Shown here: positions 1-8,910 of the stretch, one piece after another | How positions within the stretch are numbered: position 1 is the first letter of the stretch | Layout: each line of letters begins with the position of its first letter | Assembly: GCA_027923505.1 (NCBI GenBank) | Contig: BROI01000007.1 | Span: forward strand, 744,001 to 808,000 | Origin: Mayamaea pseudoterrestris | Lineage: Eukaryota; Bacillariophyta; Bacillariophyceae; Sellaphorales; Sellaphoraceae | Reading direction: 5' to 3' | Length of the DNA: 64,000 nt | Notes under the pieces: model-generated | What the model was told of the DNA's origin: nothing | The model's database searches: none | Seen by the model: only the letters and a program-made list of their open reading frames with translations | Position numbers and translations under genes: made by a program

Positions 1-3
1 GTC

Positions 4-849
4 ATGACGGACATGAACGTATCCAAGCTTTATCATACGCCAAACGACGACTACATGCTGCCTGCGCTGCTAAACGGAGGCACGTGGGAGTGGGTGAACG
101 TTTGGCATGTTGGCGAGCATGCCAAATGGGTTTACGGATCGACAGTCCAACAAGTCATTGCCGAATTGCAACATGCGGAAACTTTGAACACTGCACTGAC
201 GCGTCACGACAATCCAGAAGTGTCACCAGCGACTCGACTATTGCGAGGCCGAAGATGGACACGTCGTCGAGTGCTTGTGGAATATCCCAACATGTGCCAC
301 GCTACCAAGGCATATTTGCACCAACTTGCGTCAAGCACGCAACGAGGCGCACATTGTCAAGAACTGTCGCAACAATTGACAAACACGCAAACGACGCTGT
401 CCGAGACGCGCGAGTGCTTGAAAATTGCGCGGGCGCAGCTGCACGAGTCGCGGCGATTGCTGCAGCATGTGGTGGTGAATCGCAGCGAAGCGCCGTCCGA
501 GCAACAGCAGGAGCAATTGGCTCACGAAACGGAACTGATTATTGAATTCTTAGCGCAAAGCAAGCTAGCGGTTGGAGCAATGACGGCCGAGGATCAAGTG
601 GGTGAAGGTCATGCGGATGATAGTAGCTTCAACGAAGCAACTGCGACAAGTGCAAAGCGACCACTTCGGGGTAGACAAACTCATGCATCACTCCCTGGAA
701 GCAGCCATCACAGTGAATCAGCGTCAGTTATACCCGCATCCTCAACCTCGTCCACGGGCTCGAGCGATCTATTTGATTGGAAGCGTCTCGGACGAGGTGC
801 TTTGATGGATCGCATCAAGTTGAGTCAAGTGCAACAACAGCAGCATTAA
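4..849 (+). CDS. Hypothetical coiled-coil protein, possibly 5'-truncated
   Basis: I do not recognise this 281-residue protein. The first half has a mixed composition with several Trp and basic residues. Residues of about 118-160 (around QELSQQLTNTQ and RAQLHESRRLL) have heptad-like spacing and Gln/Leu/Arg-rich character, suggesting a coiled coil. The C-terminal third is Ser/Thr/His-rich and probably disordered. The frame is still open at base 1, so the ATG at base 4 may be internal and the gene may begin outside the window. The next gene, on the opposite strand, converges on it with about 150 bp between the stops. Confidence 0.6.
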   Translation: MTDMNVSKLYHTPNDDYMLPALLNGGTWEWVNVWHVGEHAKWVYGSTVQQVIAELQHAETLNTALTRHDNPEVSPATRLLRGRRWTRRRVLVEYPNMCHATKAYLHQLASSTQRGAHCQELSQQLTNTQTTLSETRECLKIARAQLHESRRLLQHVVVNRSEAPSEQQQEQLAHETELIIEFLAQSKLAVGAMTAEDQVGEGHADDSSFNEATATSAKRPLRGRQTHASLPGSSHHSESASVIPASSTSSTGSSDLFDWKRLGRGALMDRIKLSQVQQQQH

Positions 850-1004
850 TAATGTAAATGATAAAATTGATAAGTTGATTAGCTAGCTTATTGGATGTCT
901 TATCTGAGAAATGGTAATGTTGACGCATGCTCGCATGCGAGCGACTGGTTCTCGATGGTATCGACGAGTTGAAATCGTAGTGCTGTGATTCATCGACAAC
1001 AACG

Positions 1005-2129
1005 TCATTGAAGGCCGTCCGTAAACGTTTGAATGGCACTCCATGTTTCACTTGACGATTCCCAAGGAAGCAACGACTTGCCAGGAAGTGTTTCAAGCTC
1101 CGCGAGACGCAGATTGGCAAGGTACGGCAATCGACCGTCTCTTCGTTGCGACGTGTCAGCTTGACCCTGCAGAATCAACGTTGGTTGCTGGAGAGTTTGC
1201 AGCTCCGTTTCTAGTGACTGCAAGCACAAGGCTCCAGCGTTGAAGACTTGCACCGGCGGCCTTGTTTCACGGCAAGCTTCCTGGAGCGTTTCGTCGAGCC
1301 ATTCGTCGTCGCATGGTTGTTCAAACAAAAAGGCGTTTGAAAAGACTTTGATCGCCCAGCGCGACTCCAGCACACCAAAGGCTAGAGTCCCAAACAAGGG
1401 TGACTTCAAAAAGCTGTAATTGAATTCAATGTCTTTGAGAGGGACTGGTGTCGTCAAATCCTTGTAGGTTGGGGGGCTAGCCAGAATGAGACTGGAGATT
1501 GTGCTGGGATTCTGGGCGGCGAGGGCGACTCCGATGGGAGCGAGTCCACCTTGCACTAGTAAATGACATGACTTGTAACCAGCTTGCCTGGCAGATGGTA
1601 GTATGACATTGTCTAGCAGTGTTTGACAAGCTTCGATCCAGACTTGTGGAACATTCTCCAAAGCTCCAGATGAAAACGCATTCCAATCGTCATATTCATT
1701 GACGCTTCCCAGTTTAGTGCCATCAACATATCCGCATCCTGGCAAGTTGATGGCGTAAATGTCTCGTTCTGAGTTTCTTTCTGCAGCTACTTGCGCCAGT
1801 CTCCTCCAGTACCAGCTCGCAAGGCCAACGCCGACGGGGTGTATGCAAAGCAGTGGTGGTCGTGACTGCTTCTTCGATAACGCACTAAAGAGTGGAAAGT
1901 TTGGCGTCCATGGCGGCAGAGGAGGAGACGAAAAAGATGCTTTTTGATGATGGTACGTAATGGGAAAGCTGATGGAGTCTCCATCGCGATTGTTCTTCCC
2001 TGTTAGATGTGATTTTTGGATCCGTTTCAGTTCCCATGCATGAGCTTCATGATGGGAAAGTCTCAACAAAAGTCCGAACAAGGCAAGCACCAGGCGTCGG
2101 CTTGGTCTCTCTGGATCAAATGCGATCAT
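1005..2129 (-). CDS. Alpha/beta-hydrolase-fold protein, probably plastid-targeted, catalytically degenerate
   Basis: This 374-residue protein has an alpha/beta-hydrolase fold related to cyanobacterial/plastid hydrolase-like proteins: strand and oxyanion region LLCIHPVGVGLASWYW (about residues 93-108), INLPGCGYVDG (128-137) and LILQGQAD (318-325). The nucleophile elbow, normally G-x-S-x-G, reads VQGGLAP (192-198), so the Ser position is Gly. The usual C-terminal His region reads PGKSLLPWE, without His. Only the acidic residue in GQAD may remain. The N-terminus (RRLVLALFGLLLRL then HEAHAW) looks like a signal peptide with cleavage before Trp32, as in diatom plastid bipartite presequences. It is probably a non-hydrolytic member or a binding protein; the substrate is unknown. 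The ATG at 2129 begins the hydrophobic leader directly. Confidence 0.75.
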   Translation of the reverse strand: MIAFDPERPSRRLVLALFGLLLRLSHHEAHAWELKRIQKSHLTGKNNRDGDSISFPITYHHQKASFSSPPLPPWTPNFPLFSALSKKQSRPPLLCIHPVGVGLASWYWRRLAQVAAERNSERDIYAINLPGCGYVDGTKLGSVNEYDDWNAFSSGALENVPQVWIEACQTLLDNVILPSARQAGYKSCHLLVQGGLAPIGVALAAQNPSTISSLILASPPTYKDLTTPVPLKDIEFNYSFLKSPLFGTLAFGVLESRWAIKVFSNAFLFEQPCDDEWLDETLQEACRETRPPVQVFNAGALCLQSLETELQTLQQPTLILQGQADTSQRRDGRLPYLANLRLAELETLPGKSLLPWESSSETWSAIQTFTDGLQ

Positions 2130-2482
2130 GTCTGTCCTAGTGCTCAGCTGAATAATGTGAGTAAGAGTTAGAGCTGTTACAGCTGCTGTGCATCATGATG
2201 AATCCAAAACGATCGTTCGATGCTTTTTAATGTCGCAGCGTTTTCCGCGGCTGTTTCCAACAACCGAACCTCTACCATTCTCAGCCGTACCGAGACACAC
2301 TTGAACGGACTCGCTCACCAAAGAAGTCACACCTCATTCACAGTCAAATATTTGGATGGTGAAAGTACAAGTGCACATGCAAAGGCGTCATTCACGACAT
2401 GACGAACAGGGCAGGCTAGTAAAGCTTGAACCGGCGCTGTAGATCTTTCTCAAGTCAGACTATCAATGCCACCGTACTTAAT

Positions 2483-5158
2483 ATGAGCTTGAAGAGCAGC
2501 ACCAACCTCATAGCTCGCCAGAGTCCAGGAGTTCACTCAGGATCAAATCACGATGTAAATATTCCTTCTCCAACAACCCGGCAACAACAGCGAGTATTAT
2601 CAAAATCATTACAATCCAAACTACCACGACCACCCCTCCATGCCCGCAGCATACGAAGCTATACGTTTCCTCTCGTTGCTTTGACTGCGACGTTTGCCTT
2701 CCTGCAGCATCACCTCGTCTACGATGACGCCTACACTAATTCGTCGTCGTCACTGCCGTTGACATCGAGTATGAGCCTGCAGGCTGCCAAGGAAACGAAA
2801 CGACACAATGCGCCATCCGACATTTTTGGACCATCCCCACCAGCGCAAGCTGCGGCAGAATCAACTGTCATGGATGAATTGCGACTGAAAAAGTTTGATT
2901 TTGGCGGCGGCCAAGGCGATCCCAAGCATCTCGGTGGCTTTGGTAGTTTTGACAAAACATCGACAAGTCCCGAAATGTGGAGTTGGATGATTCAATCGCT
3001 TGGCGTCAAGTCTGTCTTGGATGTTGGATGTGGACGAGGCTGGAGCACGTCTTGGTTTCTCTACCACGGCGTTGGCGCACTTTGCGTGGAAGGCTCGCAT
3101 GACGCCGTTTCACAGAATGCTGTTTCTAGTTCAAAACGTATCGTCGAACATGACTTTACGCTCGGTGCATGGTGGCCGAATCGAACTTATGATGTTGCTT
3201 GGGTGACCGAGTTTGTTCAGCAAGTATCTCTGCACCATTCATCAAACTACATACCCGCCCTGAGTAAGGCAGCTATGCTGTTTGTGTCGACTCCGCTCGA
3301 CACTGGTTGGCATCATGTTGAAATTCATTCGACGGATTGGTGGATTCAACGCTTTGAACGGTTTGGGTGGAAATATGATTCTGACCTAACGAAACGAGCT
3401 CGAGATAAAGCTTTAGTGGAAGCGTATCGAAAACCAGCACCGGACGGGAAAATGTATAATGCGGTGATTCTTGCGAGTACGCTGATGGTGTTCCACAATC
3501 CAGAGGTCGCGCGACTTCCGCAGCATGCGCACTTGTTTCCGGAACCAGGATGCTTCAAGTCAAAGACTGGCAACGGCTATAATGGTTCGTTAGTTTTGCG
3601 TGAGTGTGCAACGGCTGCGGGCGTTGGACTCGAAACCAAGCTCGACAAGTCTTTCGAGCCATTGGAGATTACTAGCACGAGTGATATGCGATGGAGCAAG
3701 CGAGTCCAAACGATTTTGACGTTACGGCGGCCACTCTTGCCGCGGAGCGAACAACAGCATTACACGACGGGTTTGAACGATGAGGAGGAGTATCTATTGT
3801 CTAGTGGAACAAAATACATTAAGTTCCCGCCTATTGACATGCAGCTCAACGCGTCTTCGCACGCGGTTGGCCGAATCGCGAAGGAGTGGAGTCAAAGTAG
3901 TGCTATTGCCAAATCATCATTTCCGAAAATTCCGGTTGTGCTCTGGCCATTCCTCGTATTTGGCCCGGGCAATGCCGAGAGTAAGCAAATTGAAATTGAT
4001 GGCGTCGAGCAGTCTCCACTGCTGACGTTATCGAACGACATGTTCGACTTTGACCCGAACGTTATTTGGGTGGGCGATATCGGCTTTGGGTATCCATGGG
4101 AGAAATGGTGCCAGAGGTACAATGAGCTAGTGGTGGAAGCCAAACAGAAGCGCGCTAAACTTGGGTTGCCTTTGCAATGGCCAATCTACATTCTCAATTT
4201 CAGCGACGGTCCATCCTTCCAGCGCTGCTTTGACGTCGAAGAATCGATAGGACCAGGCATGGTCAAGTACACAATACGCTCTATTGTCGAATCTCGAGAC
4301 TGGGACGAAGAAGCGCAGTGGGTTACGCGTGGGCAGGTCCTTGACTTGTCATCTAGAGGGAAAACGTTTCAGCACGCATCACTGATTGTTCGAACTGATA
4401 CAGTTGCCGCGCTCAACAAAGTTTTGATGGAACGGCAGCACAGTTTGTCGGCAAAAATCGAAAACATGAAAAGGGTTTACGATATTACCCACTTTTGGCC
4501 CACGAGTGTTGCCGGCAATGCTGGTGTCGGTGACGTTAAATCGTCGCTTCGAACCAAGGTTAGTCAGATCATTACCAAAATGGCAGCCGATCACAAGAAG
4601 TATAAAGTCAAAAACAAGCCATTGTCAATCTACGTCGGACTTGCAGGCAACCCATCGAGTGCGGGTCGAAAAGGTGTGGTCGACGACTACATTCTAACGT
4701 TGCTAAAGACCAAAATAATCATTGTGACCCAGCGGGATGCTTGGGAGGACCACTATCGCCTGTTCGAAAGCTTGATCTCGGGCGCCATGGTCCTTTGTGA
4801 CCGCATGCTATCGCTGCCCGAGGGGCTGAAGAATGGAACGCACTTGATTGAATTTGAAAGCGAGGCCGACTTGATTCAGAAGGCAATGTACTACCTGCAT
4901 CACGACAAGGAGCGACGAGAGATTGCGCATCGTGGACGTAGACTGTCCATGGCGCGACACCGAAGTTGGCATCGCATGGAGGAAATCATTTTTGGTCGGC
5001 CACTCACAGTTTGTCAAGAAACGGATCACTACGACTGTGCTTACATTGTTCATGCGAATGAAACAATGTTGACACCGACAACACATAATGCGTCGGTCAT
5101 TCACACGAAGAACAAAGCCGTTCTTACAAAAAAGGACAAAGCTGCAACACCAAAATAG
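2483..5158 (+). CDS. Type II membrane protein fusing a SAM methyltransferase domain to a glycosyltransferase-like domain
   Basis: The first ATG at 2483 gives 891 residues; the frame is open upstream but only with non-ATG starts. A hydrophobic segment near residues 59-74 (SYTFPLVALTATFAFL) predicts a Golgi/ER signal anchor. A class I SAM-binding motif, VLDVGCGRGWS, lies near residue 178, followed by GALCVEG, as in Rossmann methyltransferases. The C-terminal part (around FESLISGAMVLCD, then GLKNGTHLIEFESEADLI) resembles the CgeB/exostosin-like glycosyltransferase end, where a bound-sugar loop precedes a helix for a 'length of list' segment. Several N-x-S/T sites fit a lumenal location. The likely role is modification of a glycan, with methylation and sugar transfer in one chain; donor and acceptor are unknown. 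Confidence 0.75.
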   Translation: MSLKSSTNLIARQSPGVHSGSNHDVNIPSPTTRQQQRVLSKSLQSKLPRPPLHARSIRSYTFPLVALTATFAFLQHHLVYDDAYTNSSSSLPLTSSMSLQAAKETKRHNAPSDIFGPSPPAQAAAESTVMDELRLKKFDFGGGQGDPKHLGGFGSFDKTSTSPEMWSWMIQSLGVKSVLDVGCGRGWSTSWFLYHGVGALCVEGSHDAVSQNAVSSSKRIVEHDFTLGAWWPNRTYDVAWVTEFVQQVSLHHSSNYIPALSKAAMLFVSTPLDTGWHHVEIHSTDWWIQRFERFGWKYDSDLTKRARDKALVEAYRKPAPDGKMYNAVILASTLMVFHNPEVARLPQHAHLFPEPGCFKSKTGNGYNGSLVLRECATAAGVGLETKLDKSFEPLEITSTSDMRWSKRVQTILTLRRPLLPRSEQQHYTTGLNDEEEYLLSSGTKYIKFPPIDMQLNASSHAVGRIAKEWSQSSAIAKSSFPKIPVVLWPFLVFGPGNAESKQIEIDGVEQSPLLTLSNDMFDFDPNVIWVGDIGFGYPWEKWCQRYNELVVEAKQKRAKLGLPLQWPIYILNFSDGPSFQRCFDVEESIGPGMVKYTIRSIVESRDWDEEAQWVTRGQVLDLSSRGKTFQHASLIVRTDTVAALNKVLMERQHSLSAKIENMKRVYDITHFWPTSVAGNAGVGDVKSSLRTKVSQIITKMAADHKKYKVKNKPLSIYVGLAGNPSSAGRKGVVDDYILTLLKTKIIIVTQRDAWEDHYRLFESLISGAMVLCDRMLSLPEGLKNGTHLIEFESEADLIQKAMYYLHHDKERREIAHRGRRLSMARHRSWHRMEEIIFGRPLTVCQETDHYDCAYIVHANETMLTPTTHNASVIHTKNKAVLTKKDKAATPK

Positions 5159-5489
5159 ATCTCGTCACAATTCAAGCTACATTTTCATGTTTAAATTTTG
5201 TTGATATCCTACAAAGGCTGATTGTACAAGTAGTAGCCTGCAGCTTTCCTACGGATAGCTAGGTCCAATCAAATAGAAATTGCGCACGCGAGCCAGTCAC
5301 GAATTTGTGTTCCCCTACCCGGCCGGCTCGCCGTTCAAAGAAAAACCGTCCGGGTGTGCACGATGACGACGATTCGAATTCGTGGCGCGCCAAATTGAAG
5401 AGCTCTTCCGTCACACTTGGCGTGAGAAAAAGTCGCGAGAGTTGATGGTTCCACTAAACCAAGACTTGTAGCAGCTGCAGCACTCCACC
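5159..5489. other. Intergenic region, 331 bp
   Basis: This is the 3' flank of the methyltransferase-glycosyltransferase gene and the probable promoter of the transporter gene downstream. I see no convincing ORF or RNA gene in it. Confidence 0.4.
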
Positions 5490-6899
5490 ATGCCTCCGCA
5501 ACACGCCATGGAAGCGTCCACGTCCTCGTCGTTTTACTCACCCGTTGCAAGCAGGATTCGCAATCGCATCGAGACGATTGTCTTTTCCTACTCGCCGCTC
5601 GTCAGTCCTATCAAGGCCCAGCGGCGGCTTTCGACCGATTCAGACACCTCTGTTACATCGACTAGCTCGAGCAGTCTGAGTACATCAATGGATGTTTCGT
5701 CTGGTAACGCTGACGGTGACTTAATTGGGCAGTTGCGTGAGAAGCACGGCGGAGCAAGCTCGCCGCTCCAATTTGAAGTTTCTCCGGCGTCGGCAACGAC
5801 TTTTGAAACATCTTTCACGTCATTATCAACTACAACAACTTTCTCATCATTCAATTCATTTATAAACTCATTCGACAAGTCTGTACTTCAGCTTTGCTTT
5901 GGAGCTGCCGGCGTCTACTCTTGCTACCTTGTCTACGGCCATATTCAGGAGGATATCTTTCGGTATCGCTCTCCAAATTCCAACGAATCCTTTCAAAGTG
6001 TTTGGTTTCTGCAAGTGCTCGAATGTTTGATCAATATATGTTTTGGTACAATCGGTCGAAAGATTTGTGGCGGAAGAACCCCCAAGTCATATCGACCATT
6101 CATGGTGAGCGGAGCCTCGCAAGTCTTTTCCAAAGTATTGACAAGCGCAAGTTTAGCGGCTGGCTTGTCCTTTCCAGTTTGCATTCTCGCCAAGTCGGCA
6201 AAGATGGTGCCCGTCATGATCGGACAGTTGTTACTGGGAGGTTCAAAATACACTACCAAGGATTATGCGTTTGCCGGTCTCGTGGTACTTGGAACAACTA
6301 TTCTTTCCATGAACAAGAGCACCAGCAAGGGCACGAATCAGTCGTTCACAACGCCGCTTGGACTCGTCTTTATCACTCTGAGTCTCGTGGCGGATGGGAT
6401 TACAGGTGGCCTGCAGAAGAGACTCAAGCATGAAATGGAGGCGCAACCACCAACGACGTTTGATTTTGTCTTGTTCACCAATATTGCAATGGGAATGGTG
6501 GCTCTTACTGTCGCAATCTTGATTGGAGACTTGTCCAAGGGCATATCTTTTCTATATGAGAACCCTGTATTGCAACAAATGGTGATGAGCGTTTGCTTGC
6601 TGAGCGCCATGGGACAATTCTTCATCTTTTACATTGTCGCGCAGTTTGATCCAATGGTTTGCGCGACCGTGACGACGACACGGAAAATTCTGTCCGTCGT
6701 TTGGAGCATTGCCACCAAGGGACATTCCGTTTCGGCATACGGCTATCTTGGACTAGCAGTTGCTGTTTCAGGCATGGTTGTTGGTCTGCAAGACAAGTTT
6801 CACGCAACGAAATCTAAAACGACCAGCAAGACAGGCAAGAAGGTCTACGGTAGTGACAATGGCAGTAGCAATAGCAGCAACGATGCATGCATATGTTGA
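5490..6899 (+). CDS. Nucleotide-sugar transporter, SLC35B1/HUT1 (UAA) family
   Basis: This 469-residue polytopic protein has about 10 membrane segments after a Ser/Thr-rich N-terminal stretch of about 120 residues. The family hallmark is the loop KSAKMVPVMIGQLLLG followed by YTTKDYAFAGLVVLGTTILSMNK, matching the 'K-S-x-K-x-x-P-V-M' region of SLC35B1 and yeast Hut1. The C-terminal bundle, with FDPMVCATVTTTRKILSVVWS, is also typical. The family moves UDP-sugars or ATP/ADP across the ER membrane. The long N-terminus is unusual; an internal Met could start a shorter form, but the ATG at 5490 is the first. No KKxx ER-retrieval signal is seen: the tail is Ser/Asn-rich and ends in Cys. It supplies the same compartment as the glycosyltransferases nearby. 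Confidence 0.85.
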   Translation: MPPQHAMEASTSSSFYSPVASRIRNRIETIVFSYSPLVSPIKAQRRLSTDSDTSVTSTSSSSLSTSMDVSSGNADGDLIGQLREKHGGASSPLQFEVSPASATTFETSFTSLSTTTTFSSFNSFINSFDKSVLQLCFGAAGVYSCYLVYGHIQEDIFRYRSPNSNESFQSVWFLQVLECLINICFGTIGRKICGGRTPKSYRPFMVSGASQVFSKVLTSASLAAGLSFPVCILAKSAKMVPVMIGQLLLGGSKYTTKDYAFAGLVVLGTTILSMNKSTSKGTNQSFTTPLGLVFITLSLVADGITGGLQKRLKHEMEAQPPTTFDFVLFTNIAMGMVALTVAILIGDLSKGISFLYENPVLQQMVMSVCLLSAMGQFFIFYIVAQFDPMVCATVTTTRKILSVVWSIATKGHSVSAYGYLGLAVAVSGMVVGLQDKFHATKSKTTSKTGKKVYGSDNGSSNSSNDACIC

Positions 6900-7470
6900 A
6901 CTTTAACAAATTTACGAGGTTAAACCACACATTGCTATCTGCACCTACTGGTAGCTGCACACAAAACCATAGCCATGGTGATGCTTTACAATAGAAACAA
7001 AGGTAGCTTCGTTATTTGCTATGCTTTATATAGAAATGACTTCATTGGAAGAGCCACGATACGGTAGTGTTGAAAGTCCACAGTACCGAAATGCACCAAC
7101 CGCTACCAGTCCCTACCCGCGCTTGGCAGTTGATGCATTTTCGCCATGCCAAAAGCCATCAGGCTTGTCCGTCTCATAGCGGGCACCCTTTAAAGGCCGA
7201 TTTACTACGGCAATCAGGGAAGAAAGGAGATTTCCTCCATTAACGCAGGACAATGAGCAGTCGATTGCTCGCCCATACGGCACGTAGTTTTAGTCGCTCC
7301 GGGACTCATTTAAATTCCAACGGCACACACATTTGCGTTGAACGCGATCAACGCTGAATTTTTCTTTCCCTTACAACTTTGAGACAGCGAGAACAGTCAA
7401 AGCCTTCCAACGTACCGTAAAGCATAAGGGTGGTAGCTTGACAGATTATCTGATATTGATTTTATCGACA
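6900..7470. other. Intergenic region, 571 bp
   Basis: This lies between two plus-strand genes and is A/T-richer than the coding DNA around it. No protein-like ORF or RNA gene was seen. It presumably holds the 3' UTR of the transporter and the promoter of the exostosin-like gene. Confidence 0.4.
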
Positions 7471-8820
7471 ATGTTTCGTCGCAAGCTGCAGCTGCAGCAT
7501 CAGACCATTCTCTTCTGCGTCGTGTCGTTTTTCCTAGGAGTTTCATATCATGCCGGGCTTCTCGAATTAGAACAGATATCCAAGAGAGTTTTGCAGCAAG
7601 ATGCAAAGAATACGTCGCTGAATCACGTCATGCTGAACCATACTTACTTGTTGAATGATCCAACGATTCCATTGTCTCCGCATGTTCCTCGGGTATACCT
7701 CGACAAGCGTCACACGCCGCCATATAAGCTGATCTTATCCGACTACGGATGGAACCATCCTGATATAACCAAAGGGCTACAATATCCGAGGTCATTGCGG
7801 ATGAGGGAACTGCTGCAGGGAATTGTCGATCATTCTCATTTCGATCCGACCATTCACTGGAGTGATGTCGTATCTGTAAAGCAATCGCTTGATCCAAACA
7901 TTCGATACTACATTTTCTTTGACGTTGAGCTTTGCTTCATGAGCAACTATCCAAGGTATGGAACCCAAGGTGATATGTTTTACAATAATGCCGACTTGGC
8001 TGGAGGGCGGACCTACAAGACGCTTGCAAAGAACGAGTGTTTCAACATTAAGAATTGTCACTACATTCCAACAGCTCTCGAGACGGTCCACAAGTATCCA
8101 AACGCTCTGCTGGTTGCACCAGAGTGTCGTGGATGGGGGCCGTCGCCGGGCTACAGGGCGACTGTCTCGTCCAAGCAGTTGGCGCTCGTATCATCGTCCT
8201 CGCATCGCGATCAGTTGCACCTGGACATTGATCAAGGCCTTCCGCCACCATGCTTGAACGCCGTTCAGCTGACACCCACCCAAATCGATGCAGTCAAGTC
8301 ATGCAGTGATGATGAGGAGCGACCTTACTTGGTCAGCTTTGTGGGTTCATACCGACCGAACAGTCCTCGCAACGAGCTATTTCAACTTAACAATAATCAT
8401 GACGTACTCATGCTTCCCAAGGCGGACTTTCAGAGAAACAGCAAATGGACCAACATGACGTATCATGATATTCTTGTCAAGAGCAAGTTTGCCGCAGCGC
8501 CTCGAGGCGACAATTTGTTTTCGTTTCGATTCACCGAAGTCTTGTCGGCTGGAGCCATTCCTGTCGTGCACTCGGATGGGTGGGTCATGCCACTGCGGCC
8601 GGAGCTTGTCAACTGGAGTGAGTCATGTGCCATTATCATTCCAGAGGCACAAATGAACGAGACGGAACGAATTTTACGGGCCATTGGAGATGACGAAAGA
8701 TGTAGACGCCAGAGAAACTGCTTCGACCTCTTTGAAAAGTACTTTGCCACACCGAGTGGTACAATACGTGGAGTGATAGAAGGACTGGAGCTAAAATTTG
8801 CCCGAGAAGCGATTGCGTAA
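7471..8820 (+). CDS. Exostosin-type (GT47-like) glycosyltransferase, paralogue A
   Basis: This 449-residue type II membrane protein starts at the ATG at 7471 (MFRRKLQLQ); the 33 nt upstream are open but have only a TTG. A signal anchor follows at about residues 10-25. The C-terminal half carries the exostosin signature: RGDNLFSFRF, then TEVLSAGAIPVVHSDGW, then CAIIIPE and the Cys/Arg-rich ERCRRQRNC. The family transfers sugars from nucleotide donors in the Golgi. Two close paralogues sit in tandem about 36 kb away on the other strand (44468-45835 and 46193-47599), sharing YKLIL-D-GWN, LRMRELLQG or LRSRELxxG, and a conserved DVE-CF-SNYP block. The acceptor is unknown. Confidence 0.82.
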   Translation: MFRRKLQLQHQTILFCVVSFFLGVSYHAGLLELEQISKRVLQQDAKNTSLNHVMLNHTYLLNDPTIPLSPHVPRVYLDKRHTPPYKLILSDYGWNHPDITKGLQYPRSLRMRELLQGIVDHSHFDPTIHWSDVVSVKQSLDPNIRYYIFFDVELCFMSNYPRYGTQGDMFYNNADLAGGRTYKTLAKNECFNIKNCHYIPTALETVHKYPNALLVAPECRGWGPSPGYRATVSSKQLALVSSSSHRDQLHLDIDQGLPPPCLNAVQLTPTQIDAVKSCSDDEERPYLVSFVGSYRPNSPRNELFQLNNNHDVLMLPKADFQRNSKWTNMTYHDILVKSKFAAAPRGDNLFSFRFTEVLSAGAIPVVHSDGWVMPLRPELVNWSESCAIIIPEAQMNETERILRAIGDDERCRRQRNCFDLFEKYFATPSGTIRGVIEGLELKFAREAIA

Positions 8821-8910
8821 ACTATGGTTTAGGCTGCTAGTGCATAATATCAGTCATTGACTTATAGTTAGCCAAACACAAGTTGCCTACAACTTTTTTC
8901 GCTTGAATCG

